Shown here in pieces: positions 1 to 7,171 of a stretch of 36,921 nucleotides of DNA (the first letter of the stretch is position 1; each line of letters begins with the position of its first letter). Below the pieces are notes generated by a model, which made no database searches, had not been told where the DNA came from, and saw nothing but the letters and a program-made list of their open reading frames with translations. Source of the stretch: Candidatus Melainabacteria bacterium. GTDB lineage: Bacteria; Cyanobacteriota; Vampirovibrionia; Obscuribacterales; Obscuribacteraceae. The stretch spans positions 1 through 36,921 of the forward strand of contig PLZS01000049.1 of the NCBI GenBank assembly GCA_003153555.1. Reading direction: 5' to 3'. The position numbers and the translations under genes were made by a program.

Positions 1-712
1 GATCGACATGCTTTTGATTCCACAACGGTTCAAAGATTCCGTTGGCAAAACGCAACACCATAATGTTTTGCACGGTCTCTTTGCCCAGATAATGGTCAAT
101 ACGGAAAACCTGATGCTCATTGAAGACTTCGTGAATCTCTTCATCTAAAGCGATCGCTGATTGCAGGTCGTGACCAAAAGGCTTTTCCACAATGATGCGT
201 GGCCATGGCGTTTGATTTGGTCGTGCCTTCACGGCCAGACCAGAGCTCGCCAATCCCTTGACGATCGGAGTATAGAGGCTTGGTGCCGTGGATAAGTAGA
301 AAATATGATTGCCTTGTGTGGCGTGCTCGTCTTTGAGCTGCAGCAGCCGGTCCGACAACTGTACAAAGCCTTCCGACTTAGTCACGTCAGAGGCAAGATA
401 GTGCAAGCTCTTAGCGAATTCATTCCAGGAATCTTCTTGGAAGTTGATGTCAGAGGCATATTTCTGCACTGAATCTTTCATCACGGTGCGGAATTCATCG
501 TCTGTCATCTTGGTTCGGGACAAGCCCAACAGTGCAAAGTCCTTCGGAAGCAAGTCCTCCAAATACAACGCGTACAGCGCCGGCAAGAGCTTGCGCTTCG
601 TCAAATCACCGTGCGCTCCTAGAATCACCATAGCGAAGGGACTGGCACGCTTTTCGAGGCGCATGCCTTCCAGCAATGGATTCTTAGCCAACGAACTTTC
701 CGTCGTCACCAT
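1..712 (-). CDS. zwf: Glucose-6-phosphate 1-dehydrogenase, N-terminal part
   Basis: Oxidises glucose-6-phosphate to 6-phosphogluconolactone with NADP+, the entry step of the oxidative pentose phosphate pathway, in the cytosol. About 237 codons are visible before the window edge; the family is usually about 500 residues, so the C-terminal half is missing. Seen in the translation: the dinucleotide-binding motif GAHGDLTKRKLLPAL near residue 32, a VEKPFGHDL segment, and the active-site motif RIDHYLGKE near residue 205, whose His is the catalytic base in the family. ATG at 712-710 is preceded by an AGAGG ribosome site. It lies downstream of the DUF2945 gene but a terminator separates them, so it probably has its own promoter. 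Identification is firm. Confidence 0.95.
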   Translation of the reverse strand, partial: MVTTESSLAKNPLLEGMRLEKRASPFAMVILGAHGDLTKRKLLPALYALYLEDLLPKDFALLGLSRTKMTDDEFRTVMKDSVQKYASDINFQEDSWNEFAKSLHYLASDVTKSEGFVQLSDRLLQLKDEHATQGNHIFYLSTAPSLYTPIVKGLASSGLAVKARPNQTPWPRIIVEKPFGHDLQSAIALDEEIHEVFNEHQVFRIDHYLGKETVQNIMVLRFANGIFEPLWNQKHVD

Positions 713-833
713 AGTAGACCTCTTTATGCTATCGACTTTCACAGTCTTGGATATCAAAGACTACTATGTTTTGGCGGATCCAGTGTTCACAAGGGGACGA
801 TTGTAAGTGCCATTCGAATGGATTTAATCCCCT

Positions 834-857
834 AAAAAAAACCAACCGTCAACGGTT
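834..857 (-). terminator. Intrinsic terminator (minus strand)
   Basis: Read on the minus strand, the stem AACCG/CGGTT with a TTGA loop is followed by GG and eight T residues. It would end transcription coming from the DUF2945 gene and insulate zwf. The stem is short (5 bp), so efficiency is uncertain. Confidence 0.6.
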
Positions 858-1058
858 TAAATTGTAGGGGCAGACTGTCCCGTCTCAAAACCACTCCTGG
901 GCGCGGATTTCGGGCGCCATCTGTGCGAAATCCGGACGTTGACAAGCGCTTGTAAAAAGAAAACCAATCCAGAAAATTCCAAAGAGCAACCTGGCTCGAA
1001 CAGTGTTGTTCGACCAGGTCATAATGGCTTGTGGTAATGCCTCCGAGAGGCACCAGAG
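858..1058. other. Gap between zwf and the DUF2945 gene
   Basis: The region 713-1058 holds no convincing gene. It contains the minus-strand terminator, a 9-bp inverted repeat (arms 904-912 and 926-934, 13-nt loop) and a perfect 12-bp palindrome ACAAGCGCTTGT at 942-953. The 73-codon minus-strand frame across it reads through the terminator stem and has no recognisable features. It is probably the long 3' untranslated region of the DUF2945 transcript. Confidence 0.5.
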
Positions 1059-1298
1059 CTATCGCGACGCTACAAGGGCTTTATTCTTACGAGCGAGGCG
1101 CAAGAATGTGCCTTTGTGCATTAGTTCGTGATTGTTGTTATCGCTCTTCACGATAAACTGCGGCTCTTTTTCAGAGGCATGCCGAACGTAGCCCTTAAAA
1201 TTCAGTTCCGTCGTGACCTTTTGAGTGATCGTTCCGGTAACGCAACCCGCTTCCGAGTTCCATTCGACACGATCGCCCACTTTGAAAGCTTGAGACAT
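1059..1298 (-). CDS. DUF2945 / Hva1-type Tudor-like small protein
   Basis: A 79-residue protein matching the DUF2945 (hypervirulence-associated protein, Tudor-like fold) pattern: KVGDRVEWNSEAG at the N-terminus, a GTITQKVT strand, then YVRHASEKEPQFIVKSD and a HKGTFLRL end. The domain is a small SH3-like barrel fused to or standing alone in many bacteria; its biochemical role is not settled, so I assign none. The ATG is preceded by a strong GGAGGTG ribosome site. Length fits the stand-alone family. It is probably monocistronic: the upstream gene ends about 150 bp away and a terminator follows at 834-857. Confidence 0.85.
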   Translation of the reverse strand: MSQAFKVGDRVEWNSEAGCVTGTITQKVTTELNFKGYVRHASEKEPQFIVKSDNNNHELMHKGTFLRLARKNKALVASR

Positions 1299-1446
1299 AA
1301 TCCATCACCTCCAACTACGATTCGATTTGGACAACTCTACTAAGAAAGACGAATACAAGAAGGATCTGTTCCGTAGAAAATAACCTTCACGCACACGCCA
1401 GTGATGGTAGCACATTTGGTATCGCTTTGCCACCATGGCAAGTGCC

Positions 1447-1944
1447 TTATTCTGGAAATTTTTCGTCGCTTTGTACGTTAATAACGTGCACGCCACGACC
1501 ATTCAAGAAATCCAAAATGTCTTGGGCATGTGTTCCCATCGGCCATAAAGGCACCTCCATATCGGTGTATGGAGCATGAAAGATCAAACTCGAAGAGTCG
1601 CAATAGGGGTAATATTCAGCAAATTTGATGTCGTCAAGTAATACCATTTGAGTTCGACTTGTGTGTTTCAATCGATCAAATATTTCGAGCACCGCTTCCA
1701 CATCAGTAATTTCGAAAGTATAGGTTTTGAAAGAATCACAGACGAGCGTATACGTCATCCATGTGAGAAATCCGGCAAAGCCAAATGTCGAACCGAACAA
1801 AACGAACGCCCAAGTTAAATTGTTAGCTAATAAGAAGGCGGCCACACCAGCCCAGAGACAGACAAAAATCCAGCCGATGCACAATCCGATCACCAGCGGA
1901 ACCAGACCCCTACGCTTGATGTAAGGTCCTGACACGACACGCAT
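1447..1944 (-). CDS. Hypothetical two-TM membrane protein
   Basis: Function not recognised. Starting at the ATG at 1944 gives 165 residues; an in-frame TTG at 1971 would add nine. Two adjacent hydrophobic segments (about residues 16-39 and 43-64) form a hairpin with a very short loop, followed by a cytosolic-looking tail of about 100 residues with alternating hydrophobic positions (TYTFEITDVEAVLEIFDRL, then DDIKFAEYYPYC). The layout of a short hairpin followed by a small beta-rich domain resembles bacterial PH-like membrane proteins, but this is only a shape comparison. No good ribosome site is visible for either start. It stands alone between repeat-rich and non-coding DNA. Confidence 0.6.
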   Translation of the reverse strand: MRVVSGPYIKRRGLVPLVIGLCIGWIFVCLWAGVAAFLLANNLTWAFVLFGSTFGFAGFLTWMTYTLVCDSFKTYTFEITDVEAVLEIFDRLKHTSRTQMVLLDDIKFAEYYPYCDSSSLIFHAPYTDMEVPLWPMGTHAQDILDFLNGRGVHVINVQSDEKFPE

Positions 1945-2057
1945 ATTGACGCTAGGACAGGTTGCTACCAAGGGCTTATTCCCTCGCTGTTTTATACCTA
2001 TTTCCAGTATTGCACGATGTCAACAAAGCGGGTTGGTTGAGGACTGGACAGTGAGCT

Positions 2058-2294
2058 GGCGACAGAGCGCTTAAGATGATTAATTGGGCGCCAGTAGTGA
2101 GCAAAGCGCGGCGGAGCCGCCCGAGGGTGGGCTTATCCTCGGAGTGCCTATGCACACTAGTGGGGTCTGTCCGAGGAGGGCCTATGCAGCAAGCTGCTCG
2201 GCTCCTGCAGCGAAGCTGCCCGACTCCGCAAGCTGCTCGGCTCCTGCAGCGAAGCTGCTCAGCCGAAAGGAACCGAAAGCGACAGAGCGCTTAA
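2058..2294. repeat. Repeat island bounded by a 16-bp direct repeat
   Basis: Two identical 16-bp copies of GCGACAGAGCGCTTAA lie at 2059-2074 and 2279-2294. Between them are two 31-bp direct repeats (2189-2219 and 2228-2258, period 39 bp), each carrying an AGCTGC / GCAGCGAAGCTGC type hairpin, and two related CCTATGCA segments. The stretch 1945-2302 contains no supported gene; reading frames across it are products of the repeats. The second boundary copy sits 8 bp before the stop of the CPBP gene. Confidence 0.7.
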
Positions 2295-2302
2295 ATAAAG
2301 AA

Positions 2303-3889
2303 TCAATTGCCAAACAGCAGGAGGACCAATGTAAACGTTCCACTATTCCACAATCCGTGCGCCACCATACTCGGCAGTATGCTTTTTGTGCGCTCGACGA
2401 TAAACCCGAATAGAAATCCCAATCCGAATAACGGCAAGAATCCACCGGCATCCATGTGCACGCCGGCGAATAGCAAGGAGCTCACTAATAACGAAGGAAA
2501 AACGCCCCAGTATCTGCGGAAACTAGTGTAGAGAAATCCTCTAAACAGAGTTTCCTCACAGATGGGCGCGAGCACTCCAAGGGTGAAATAGAACATTAGG
2601 ATGGATGGAATATCAGCAGACCGAGCCGCTTCCATGACTAGAGCAATGACGGGATTTGATGAACCTTGTGAGTTCATCAGCTTCAAGGCGATCAGGTAAC
2701 ACGTCAGCACAACAGGCACCGCGGCAAACCAAGTTAGCCAGCCGGCCAAGACAAGTCGACCGGGACCAAGTTTTCCAACACGAGCGCGCATTTTAACCGT
2801 GTCAAGAAATTTCAAACCGTTGGGTTTAACGGCGATCAAATAGATGTAGAGAATACCGGGACCGTTACTCGCTAGATACAGCACAGCCGTCGTACATGCC
2901 GCCAACAAAACCCCTTTGTTCATCAGTTCGCTGATTTTGATTCCGCCGGTCTGCAAAAGTGAGCTAAGCAAGATTTGAGTCACCATCCACGCCATAAACA
3001 CGCCGTAAATAGTTTTGAATCCAAATGGAATCGGTGAAGCAATTAAGGTGCGCTGCTCTTCGTTTGTCACTGTCCTGGGCAGAAAAAATAGCTGCACCAG
3101 AATGACGATTATTCCGACCAAGAAAGCAAGCACCATCACACAGCCAAGGAAAACAAGCCTTGTGATCAAACGCAAACCAGTTTCATCCAGCTGCGCTTGC
3201 AGTTTATCAAGTTCTACTTTATTGCCTGTTTTCTTGTACAACTCAACAAGGGCGGTATCACGATACCAGCCACGCGGCAATATCGTTTTGAAGGTGTCTT
3301 CTGCCTCGGACACCTCCTCAGGAGTCGGTTTAGGATGGGCATAGCCGTAAAGCAGTGAGAGCGCCTTGTGCAATTTGTGAGCATTCGGAGTATCAATGTG
3401 CGAAAGTCGTTCCAGCGACATGCTGTTAGGATCCCCGAGGTCGTGCGTCACTAAAGCATATTTGGCTTCCATAATCCCGGCAGTCGGATTGCGTTGCACA
3501 ACGCCGCCAAGGATCCTCTGAGCCTCGCGCTTCAACGCCTCAACTTGTTTCTCGGCAGTCTGCGGCGCACTAGCAGGAATGTTTATCGAGTGCGGGCGGC
3601 GATCGATAATTTTCGGACTAAAGAACACATGTGACGTCGACTCGAGAGCCTGAGCCATCTTTAGGGAAAGCTCGGCTTTATCCGCGTCTATTACAGTTAC
3701 AGGCGTGAGCGCGGATTTAGAAACTTTGCCGAGATCCAGAGCTTGGTATAAGTGGGTGCCGACGTAAATGCTGGCCAAAATAAGAAGCGCATCGACAATT
3801 CGAGGCTTAATTTTTTCATTTTTGACTAACAAAACGGCGGCGATTAGTGCGGCAAAACCGGCCATCCAAAAATAAACTGTATTCACCAA
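2303..3889 (-). CDS. CPBP-family intramembrane metalloprotease with long N-terminal region
   Basis: A 528-residue membrane protein whose last 84 residues are a CPBP (CAAX protease/Abi, Rce1-like) domain. The family motifs are complete: EETLFR (E445, E446, R450), FAGVH (F474, H478) and HGLWN (H511, N515), the expected metal and catalytic residues. Ahead of it are an N-terminal membrane segment, a soluble stretch of roughly 220 residues with helical TPR-like character (about residues 110-240), and several more membrane helices. CPBP proteins in bacteria cleave peptides or act in maturation and immunity; the substrate here is unknown. Starts are ambiguous: TTG 3889, GTG 3886 or ATG 3865, none with a clear ribosome site. 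Confidence 0.85.
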   Translation of the reverse strand: MVNTVYFWMAGFAALIAAVLLVKNEKIKPRIVDALLILASIYVGTHLYQALDLGKVSKSALTPVTVIDADKAELSLKMAQALESTSHVFFSPKIIDRRPHSINIPASAPQTAEKQVEALKREAQRILGGVVQRNPTAGIMEAKYALVTHDLGDPNSMSLERLSHIDTPNAHKLHKALSLLYGYAHPKPTPEEVSEAEDTFKTILPRGWYRDTALVELYKKTGNKVELDKLQAQLDETGLRLITRLVFLGCVMVLAFLVGIIVILVQLFFLPRTVTNEEQRTLIASPIPFGFKTIYGVFMAWMVTQILLSSLLQTGGIKISELMNKGVLLAACTTAVLYLASNGPGILYIYLIAVKPNGLKFLDTVKMRARVGKLGPGRLVLAGWLTWFAAVPVVLTCYLIALKLMNSQGSSNPVIALVMEAARSADIPSILMFYFTLGVLAPICEETLFRGFLYTSFRRYWGVFPSLLVSSLLFAGVHMDAGGFLPLFGLGFLFGFIVERTKSILPSMVAHGLWNSGTFTLVLLLFGN

Positions 3890-4019
3890 TTCAACGCGGC
3901 TCCCAAACCAACCTGCAGACGTGCGACGATCTGTCGCCCGTCGCGCCAGCGGCTAAGTATAGCTGCATGACAGCCTGAATGTGATTAGACACAGCTGGAC
4001 GTTATGCCCCGGCTGGGCG

Positions 4020-4358
4020 TTACTCCCCGCCGCCCCCATCAGCGCCAAAAAAGCTGTTGCCGAATTCGCCGAGTTCACCAAATCCGCTGAACTCGCCATA
4101 ATCGCCAAATCCTTCAAGCCCGCCGAACTCCGTGCCTGTATCGTGCAAGAAGTCCGTGTCGTTCTCTTGGAAATAGCCTGGGTCGCGTTTAGGCACCTGG
4201 TCTTGGTAGTAACCCCAGGGGAAACCTTTAGCCAGCTGTTTTCGCATCATGAACCGAGGCAGCTTGATAAAACCAAGCCCCATCATCACAAGACCGATGA
4301 AGGTAATCTCGAAGAGGATAATTCGACCCCAATTCAATTGAGACAAGGTCTCGGCCAT
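4020..4358 (-). CDS. Small membrane protein with Gly/Phe/Glu-rich tail
   Basis: Function not recognised. The start is taken at ATG 4358 because GGAG lies 7 nt upstream; the longer frame to 4394 lacks this. The 112-residue product has one hydrophobic segment (about residues 12-32), a basic patch (RFMMRKQLAKG), then an acidic tail rich in Gly and Phe with repeated GEFG/GFGE-like units ending in GGGGE. This suggests a single-pass protein with a disordered acidic tail. A 148-codon frame on the opposite strand covers the same DNA but has no start context or recognisable domain, so this strand is preferred. Confidence 0.6.
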   Translation of the reverse strand: MAETLSQLNWGRIILFEITFIGLVMMGLGFIKLPRFMMRKQLAKGFPWGYYQDQVPKRDPGYFQENDTDFLHDTGTEFGGLEGFGDYGEFSGFGELGEFGNSFFGADGGGGE

Positions 4359-4505
4359 GACGATACTCCGAAGAACTGGTTGACCCTGCGTCAACTCTGT
4401 ACTCAGGCTTTATCGAACAGCGTGTGACTGTAGACCATCTGACTGCGCCTGTTGCCGCAATCGTAGTGCCAGTCGAGAATTAAGTCAACGTTTTCAGTGG
4501 GAGGA

Positions 4506-4712
4506 TTACTCAACTTCCGTAAGCAAAGCGACCTTTTGGGGTCCAACGGTGCTAATGGACATGCGAGGTCCCTGGGTTCTCTTGAAGGTATCCACGTATC
4601 GTCTTAGGGCTTCCCGAACTAAATCAGAGCGCGTACGATGCTCAGTTTGAGCGACAAAATCGATCTGTTCGAGCAGACCAGGAGGTAAGGCCACTAGTAC
4701 TTTCTTAGGCAT
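4506..4712 (-). CDS. Ribbon-helix-helix (CopG-like) DNA-binding protein
   Basis: A 68-residue protein with the ribbon-helix-helix pattern: a strand KKVLVALP at residues 3-10, helix PGLLEQIDFVAQTE, and the second helix TRSDLVREALRRYVDTF. Such proteins bind DNA as dimers through the N-terminal ribbon and often repress their own promoter. The start at ATG 4712 is set by AAGGA upstream; the longer frame to 4880 would put 56 unrelated residues in front of the domain. No toxin gene adjoins it, so this is more likely a stand-alone regulator than an antitoxin. A 16-bp near-palindrome overlaps its ribosome site, consistent with autoregulation. Confidence 0.8.
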   Translation of the reverse strand: MPKKVLVALPPGLLEQIDFVAQTEHRTRSDLVREALRRYVDTFKRTQGPRMSISTVGPQKVALLTEVE

Positions 4713-4719
4713 GCATGAT

Positions 4720-4735
4720 CCTTCAAATTTCAAGG
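4720..4735. promoter_or_regulatory. Near-palindrome at the RHH gene ribosome site
   Basis: The 16 bp CCTTCAAATTTCAAGG are self-complementary except at one symmetrical pair of positions and overlap the AAGGA ribosome site of the adjacent ribbon-helix-helix gene. They are a plausible operator for autoregulation. No binding evidence exists. Confidence 0.35.
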
Positions 4736-4995
4736 CAGAGAAATATAAATGTTTACGAAGAAGTTTGGCGCATAGACGTTCGCAAGAACACCGACTATGC
4801 TGGCCGCAAGGCGATTTGATGAACTTACAATTTACACTCAAGCCACCGCTTTTTAAAGGGCCTAGAAGCCATAACAACAAGATCAGGTCGAAACTAATAT
4901 AAAAGGTTTCTTGGAATGACGAAAAACGCCCCTTGCTGAAAACCAGATATCATGCGGGTTCTCAGAAGGTCACATCTGTATAGCCTTTAGACTAC

Positions 4996-5025
4996 TTGCT
5001 AAAGAGATTTTGTCGATTCTATATA
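4996..5025 (+). promoter_or_regulatory. Possible selD promoter
   Basis: TTGCTA and TATATA separated by 18 bp, about 60 bp before the selD start. This resembles a sigma-70 type promoter but matches are imperfect. Confidence 0.3.
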
Positions 5026-5086
5026 CGATGTCGCTGAAAACACGTATTTATGCGGCTGACCTGCTACCACGAGCGAACGAATTTTT

Positions 5087-6157
5087 ATGAATGATCATCG
5101 TCAAACAGCTTCAAAATTATTGACAGCGAACGTAAAGGCGGCTGGGTGTGCGGCAAAAATCAGTTCGACCGAGTTGCAACAAATACTGACAAATCTTCCT
5201 GTTACTACATCGCCTAACTTGTTGACCGGTATGGAGAATTTCGAAGATGCCGCTGTTTACAGGATTTCAGACGACCTGGCCATCATTCAGACGATCGACT
5301 TCTTCCCACCTGTAGTAGATGATCCTTTTCTATATGGAATGATCGCAGCGGCTAATGCACTCTCTGATGTGTATGCGATGGGAGGCACGCCAATACTTGC
5401 ATTGAATGTTTTATGTTTTCCGACGTGCGATTTCCCAATTGAAGTAGTACAAGAGATTGTCAGAGGAGGAGCCACGCAGGTTCAGGCTTCTGGAGCCATT
5501 CTTGCCGGAGGACATTCGATCCAGAGCCACGAACCTATTTATGGCTTATCAGTCATGGGCACTGTACATCCTTCAAAAGTGCTCACCAATGGTGGTGCAA
5601 AGGCAGACGACAGAATCGTGCTCTGTAAACCAATAGGCACGGGCGTGGCATTGTTAGGCATGAAGGCCAATCTCTTGTCGCAAAGCGCCAACGCAGAGCT
5701 GTTGAAAAGTCTAACCACCCTAAACAACACAGCCCTGGCAATCGGAATCAAATACAAGCCTAATGCCGCCACAGACGTGACCGGTTTTGGACTGATCGGT
5801 CACATTCATGAAATGGCGAAGGGCAGTCATTTGAGCGCAGAACTCTGGTCAGCCCAGGTTCCTCTCCTGCCTGAAGCGCTGGCACTCGCAGAACAAGGGT
5901 TTGTGCCAGCCGGTGCATATGGCAACAGAAAATCGTATGAGCAATTCTCTACCTATATAAATGATGTTGATCTGGCGATCACTGATTTACTTTTTGATCC
6001 ACAAACCTCAGGCGGATTGCTATTTGCAATTCCTTTGGCAGAATCGGAACAACTCGTAAAGGAATTAGTAGCAGCGGGCATGCAGGCTGCTTGCATAGGC
6101 AAATTCAAGATAGGCGGTGCAGGAAACGTCGAGGTGTCAAACGATGAGCGCAGATAG
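5087..6157 (+). CDS. selD: Selenide, water dikinase
   Basis: Makes selenophosphate from selenide and ATP, the selenium donor for selenocysteine, 2-selenouridine tRNA or selenium cofactors; cytosolic. The 356-residue length fits the family. Seen: the N-terminal catalytic motif AAGCAAKI, with Cys21 and Lys24 at the positions of the active-site Cys and Lys of the family, the ATP-binding DFFPPVVDDPF segment, AGGHSI, TDVTGFGLIGH and DPQTSGG. The second Cys that E. coli SelD has two residues after the catalytic Cys is Ala here, and the catalytic position is Cys rather than Sec. The ribosome site before the ATG is weak. It overlaps yedF by 14 nt, so the two are translated together. Confidence 0.95.
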   Translation: MNDHRQTASKLLTANVKAAGCAAKISSTELQQILTNLPVTTSPNLLTGMENFEDAAVYRISDDLAIIQTIDFFPPVVDDPFLYGMIAAANALSDVYAMGGTPILALNVLCFPTCDFPIEVVQEIVRGGATQVQASGAILAGGHSIQSHEPIYGLSVMGTVHPSKVLTNGGAKADDRIVLCKPIGTGVALLGMKANLLSQSANAELLKSLTTLNNTALAIGIKYKPNAATDVTGFGLIGHIHEMAKGSHLSAELWSAQVPLLPEALALAEQGFVPAGAYGNRKSYEQFSTYINDVDLAITDLLFDPQTSGGLLFAIPLAESEQLVKELVAAGMQAACIGKFKIGGAGNVEVSNDERR

Positions 6158-6806
6158 TAAGGTTAACGCTGCTGAGCGGAAAATTGATCTCAGGGGATTG
6201 ATTTGTCCTGAGCCTGTTTTACGAATAAAAAGACTTTTGGATGACGCAACGGTTGAAAAAGTTGAAGCGCTTGTTGATGGCGAGGTCAATGTCAATAATT
6301 TGAATCGGCTGGCAAGGTCTTTGAAGATGCAATTCGCGAGTGCACCACAAGATGATAACTTCGTCGTCACGATTGAGCGCAAAAATTTCGGCGATAAAGA
6401 TGCCGACGTTAGTAGTCATGCTCATGCGCAGACGTCAAATCTCAAGGCTAAAACAGCCCCTCAAGACAAAGTTGGAAATGTTGTCTTTCTTGGCAAGGAC
6501 AAATTTGGTGAAGGTGATCCTGAATTTAGCACCACATTGATCAATTTGTTCCTGCAAACAATGTTCGAATCAGGACAAAGACCAAGAGCAATTTTGATGG
6601 CCAATACAGGTGTGCGTTTGATGGCACCTGAATCATCGGCTTTGAAAGTATTGAATGACTTCAAAGATGCAGGCTGCGAAGTGCTGGCTTGCGGACTTTG
6701 CGTTGAGTTTTATGGATTGAAAGGAAAAATCGCAGTCGAGCAGATCACAAATATGTTCGCCATCTGCGAATACATTTGTGCTGCAGACAAAGTAATTTCG
6801 CCTTAG
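6144..6806 (+). CDS. yedF: YedF-type selenium-associated sulfurtransferase-like protein
   Basis: A 220-residue two-domain protein. Residues 13-85 are a TusA/SirA-like domain with the CPEP motif (Cys21 in GLICPEPVLRIKR). Residues about 107-220 are a DsrE-like domain with a Cys pair CGLC (183 and 186). This fusion matches the putative selenium metabolism protein YedF, which co-occurs with selD; a role in selenium delivery is inferred from such co-occurrence, not proven. The start at ATG 6144, inside the selD end, is chosen because GAGGTG precedes it and an upstream ATG at 6117 would add nine residues not typical of the family. The stop codon TAG runs directly into a palindromic repeat. Confidence 0.88.
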   Translation: MSADSKVNAAERKIDLRGLICPEPVLRIKRLLDDATVEKVEALVDGEVNVNNLNRLARSLKMQFASAPQDDNFVVTIERKNFGDKDADVSSHAHAQTSNLKAKTAPQDKVGNVVFLGKDKFGEGDPEFSTTLINLFLQTMFESGQRPRAILMANTGVRLMAPESSALKVLNDFKDAGCEVLACGLCVEFYGLKGKIAVEQITNMFAICEYICAADKVISP

Positions 6807-6866
6807 GAGCGCGGCTACTCCAGGCCGCCGATAGATTCGAAATGGAGCGCGGCTATTCTAGCCGCC
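6806..6866 (+). repeat. Two palindromic GGAGCGCGGC repeats after yedF
   Basis: Copy one (6806-6829) and copy two (6844-6866) both read GGAGCGCGGCTA followed by a complementary GCCGCC arm. In the second, GCGGCTA and TAGCCGC pair perfectly around a 3-nt loop. They belong to the same dispersed family as the repeats at 16711, 23305, 24727 and 32768. Lying right after the yedF stop, they may also act as a transcript end structure. Confidence 0.7.
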
Positions 6867-6902
6867 TATAACGATAGGCGACTGATAGCGTTCTCGAAAC
6901 GT

Positions 6903-7046
6903 CTAATCCGCGCTGAAGAGATCGCTTTCGAACAGACGAAAGAAAATATAGACCGACGCAACAGAGCCCAGCACCAGCCCAACCGTTAGCCAGGTGGTGA
7001 CGCTGTGCAAAAGTGCATGTATGGTTTCGACAAAGAAGAAATGCAT
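6903..7046 (-). CDS. Tiny single-TM protein, family member A
   Basis: A 47-residue protein, easily missed. It begins MHFFFVETIHALLHSV, has a hydrophobic segment of about 23 residues (WLTVGLVLGSVASVYIFF) and ends RLFESDLFSAD. The end VYIFFRLFESDLF closely matches IYVFYKVFERDLF in the small gene at 13384-13569, also minus strand, which is the main reason to believe both are real. A GGCGGG element precedes the ATG. Function unknown; predicted inner-membrane protein with a short acidic cytosolic end. An overlapping 77-codon frame (6853-7086) is a shadow. Confidence 0.6.
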   Translation of the reverse strand: MHFFFVETIHALLHSVTTWLTVGLVLGSVASVYIFFRLFESDLFSAD

Positions 7047-7171
7047 GAGCCCGCCAAAAGCTTAGATTTCGCAGCAAGTGTAACAATAAGTTGCATTAAA
7101 TGAAACACGTAATCCTCAATTAACTTGGGATATTCGCGGAATTAAGGCGACGATAAAATGTTGTTAAGCAT

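Larger units (their letters stand above)
4713..5086. other. Divergent intergenic region between RHH gene and selD
   Basis: 374 bp with no supported gene. It should contain promoters in both directions. Seen in it: the near-palindrome at 4720-4735 beside the RHH gene and a possible selD promoter at 4996-5025. Nothing else stands out. Confidence 0.5.

Noticed and set aside
444..806. Plus-strand 120-codon frame
   Set aside because: Antisense to the zwf start, which has clear family motifs.
832..1053. Minus-strand 73-codon frame
   Set aside because: Its end is the terminator stem and T-run; no family or ribosome site.
2182..2451. Frames in the repeat island, both strands
   Set aside because: Made by the tandem repeats and antisense to the CPBP gene.
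3981..4427. Plus-strand 148-codon frame
   Set aside because: No ribosome site or domain; the opposite strand has a membrane segment and a placed GGAG.
6853..7086. Minus-strand 77-codon frame
   Set aside because: Out of frame with the 47-residue protein, which has a paralogue at 13384; lower plausibility.
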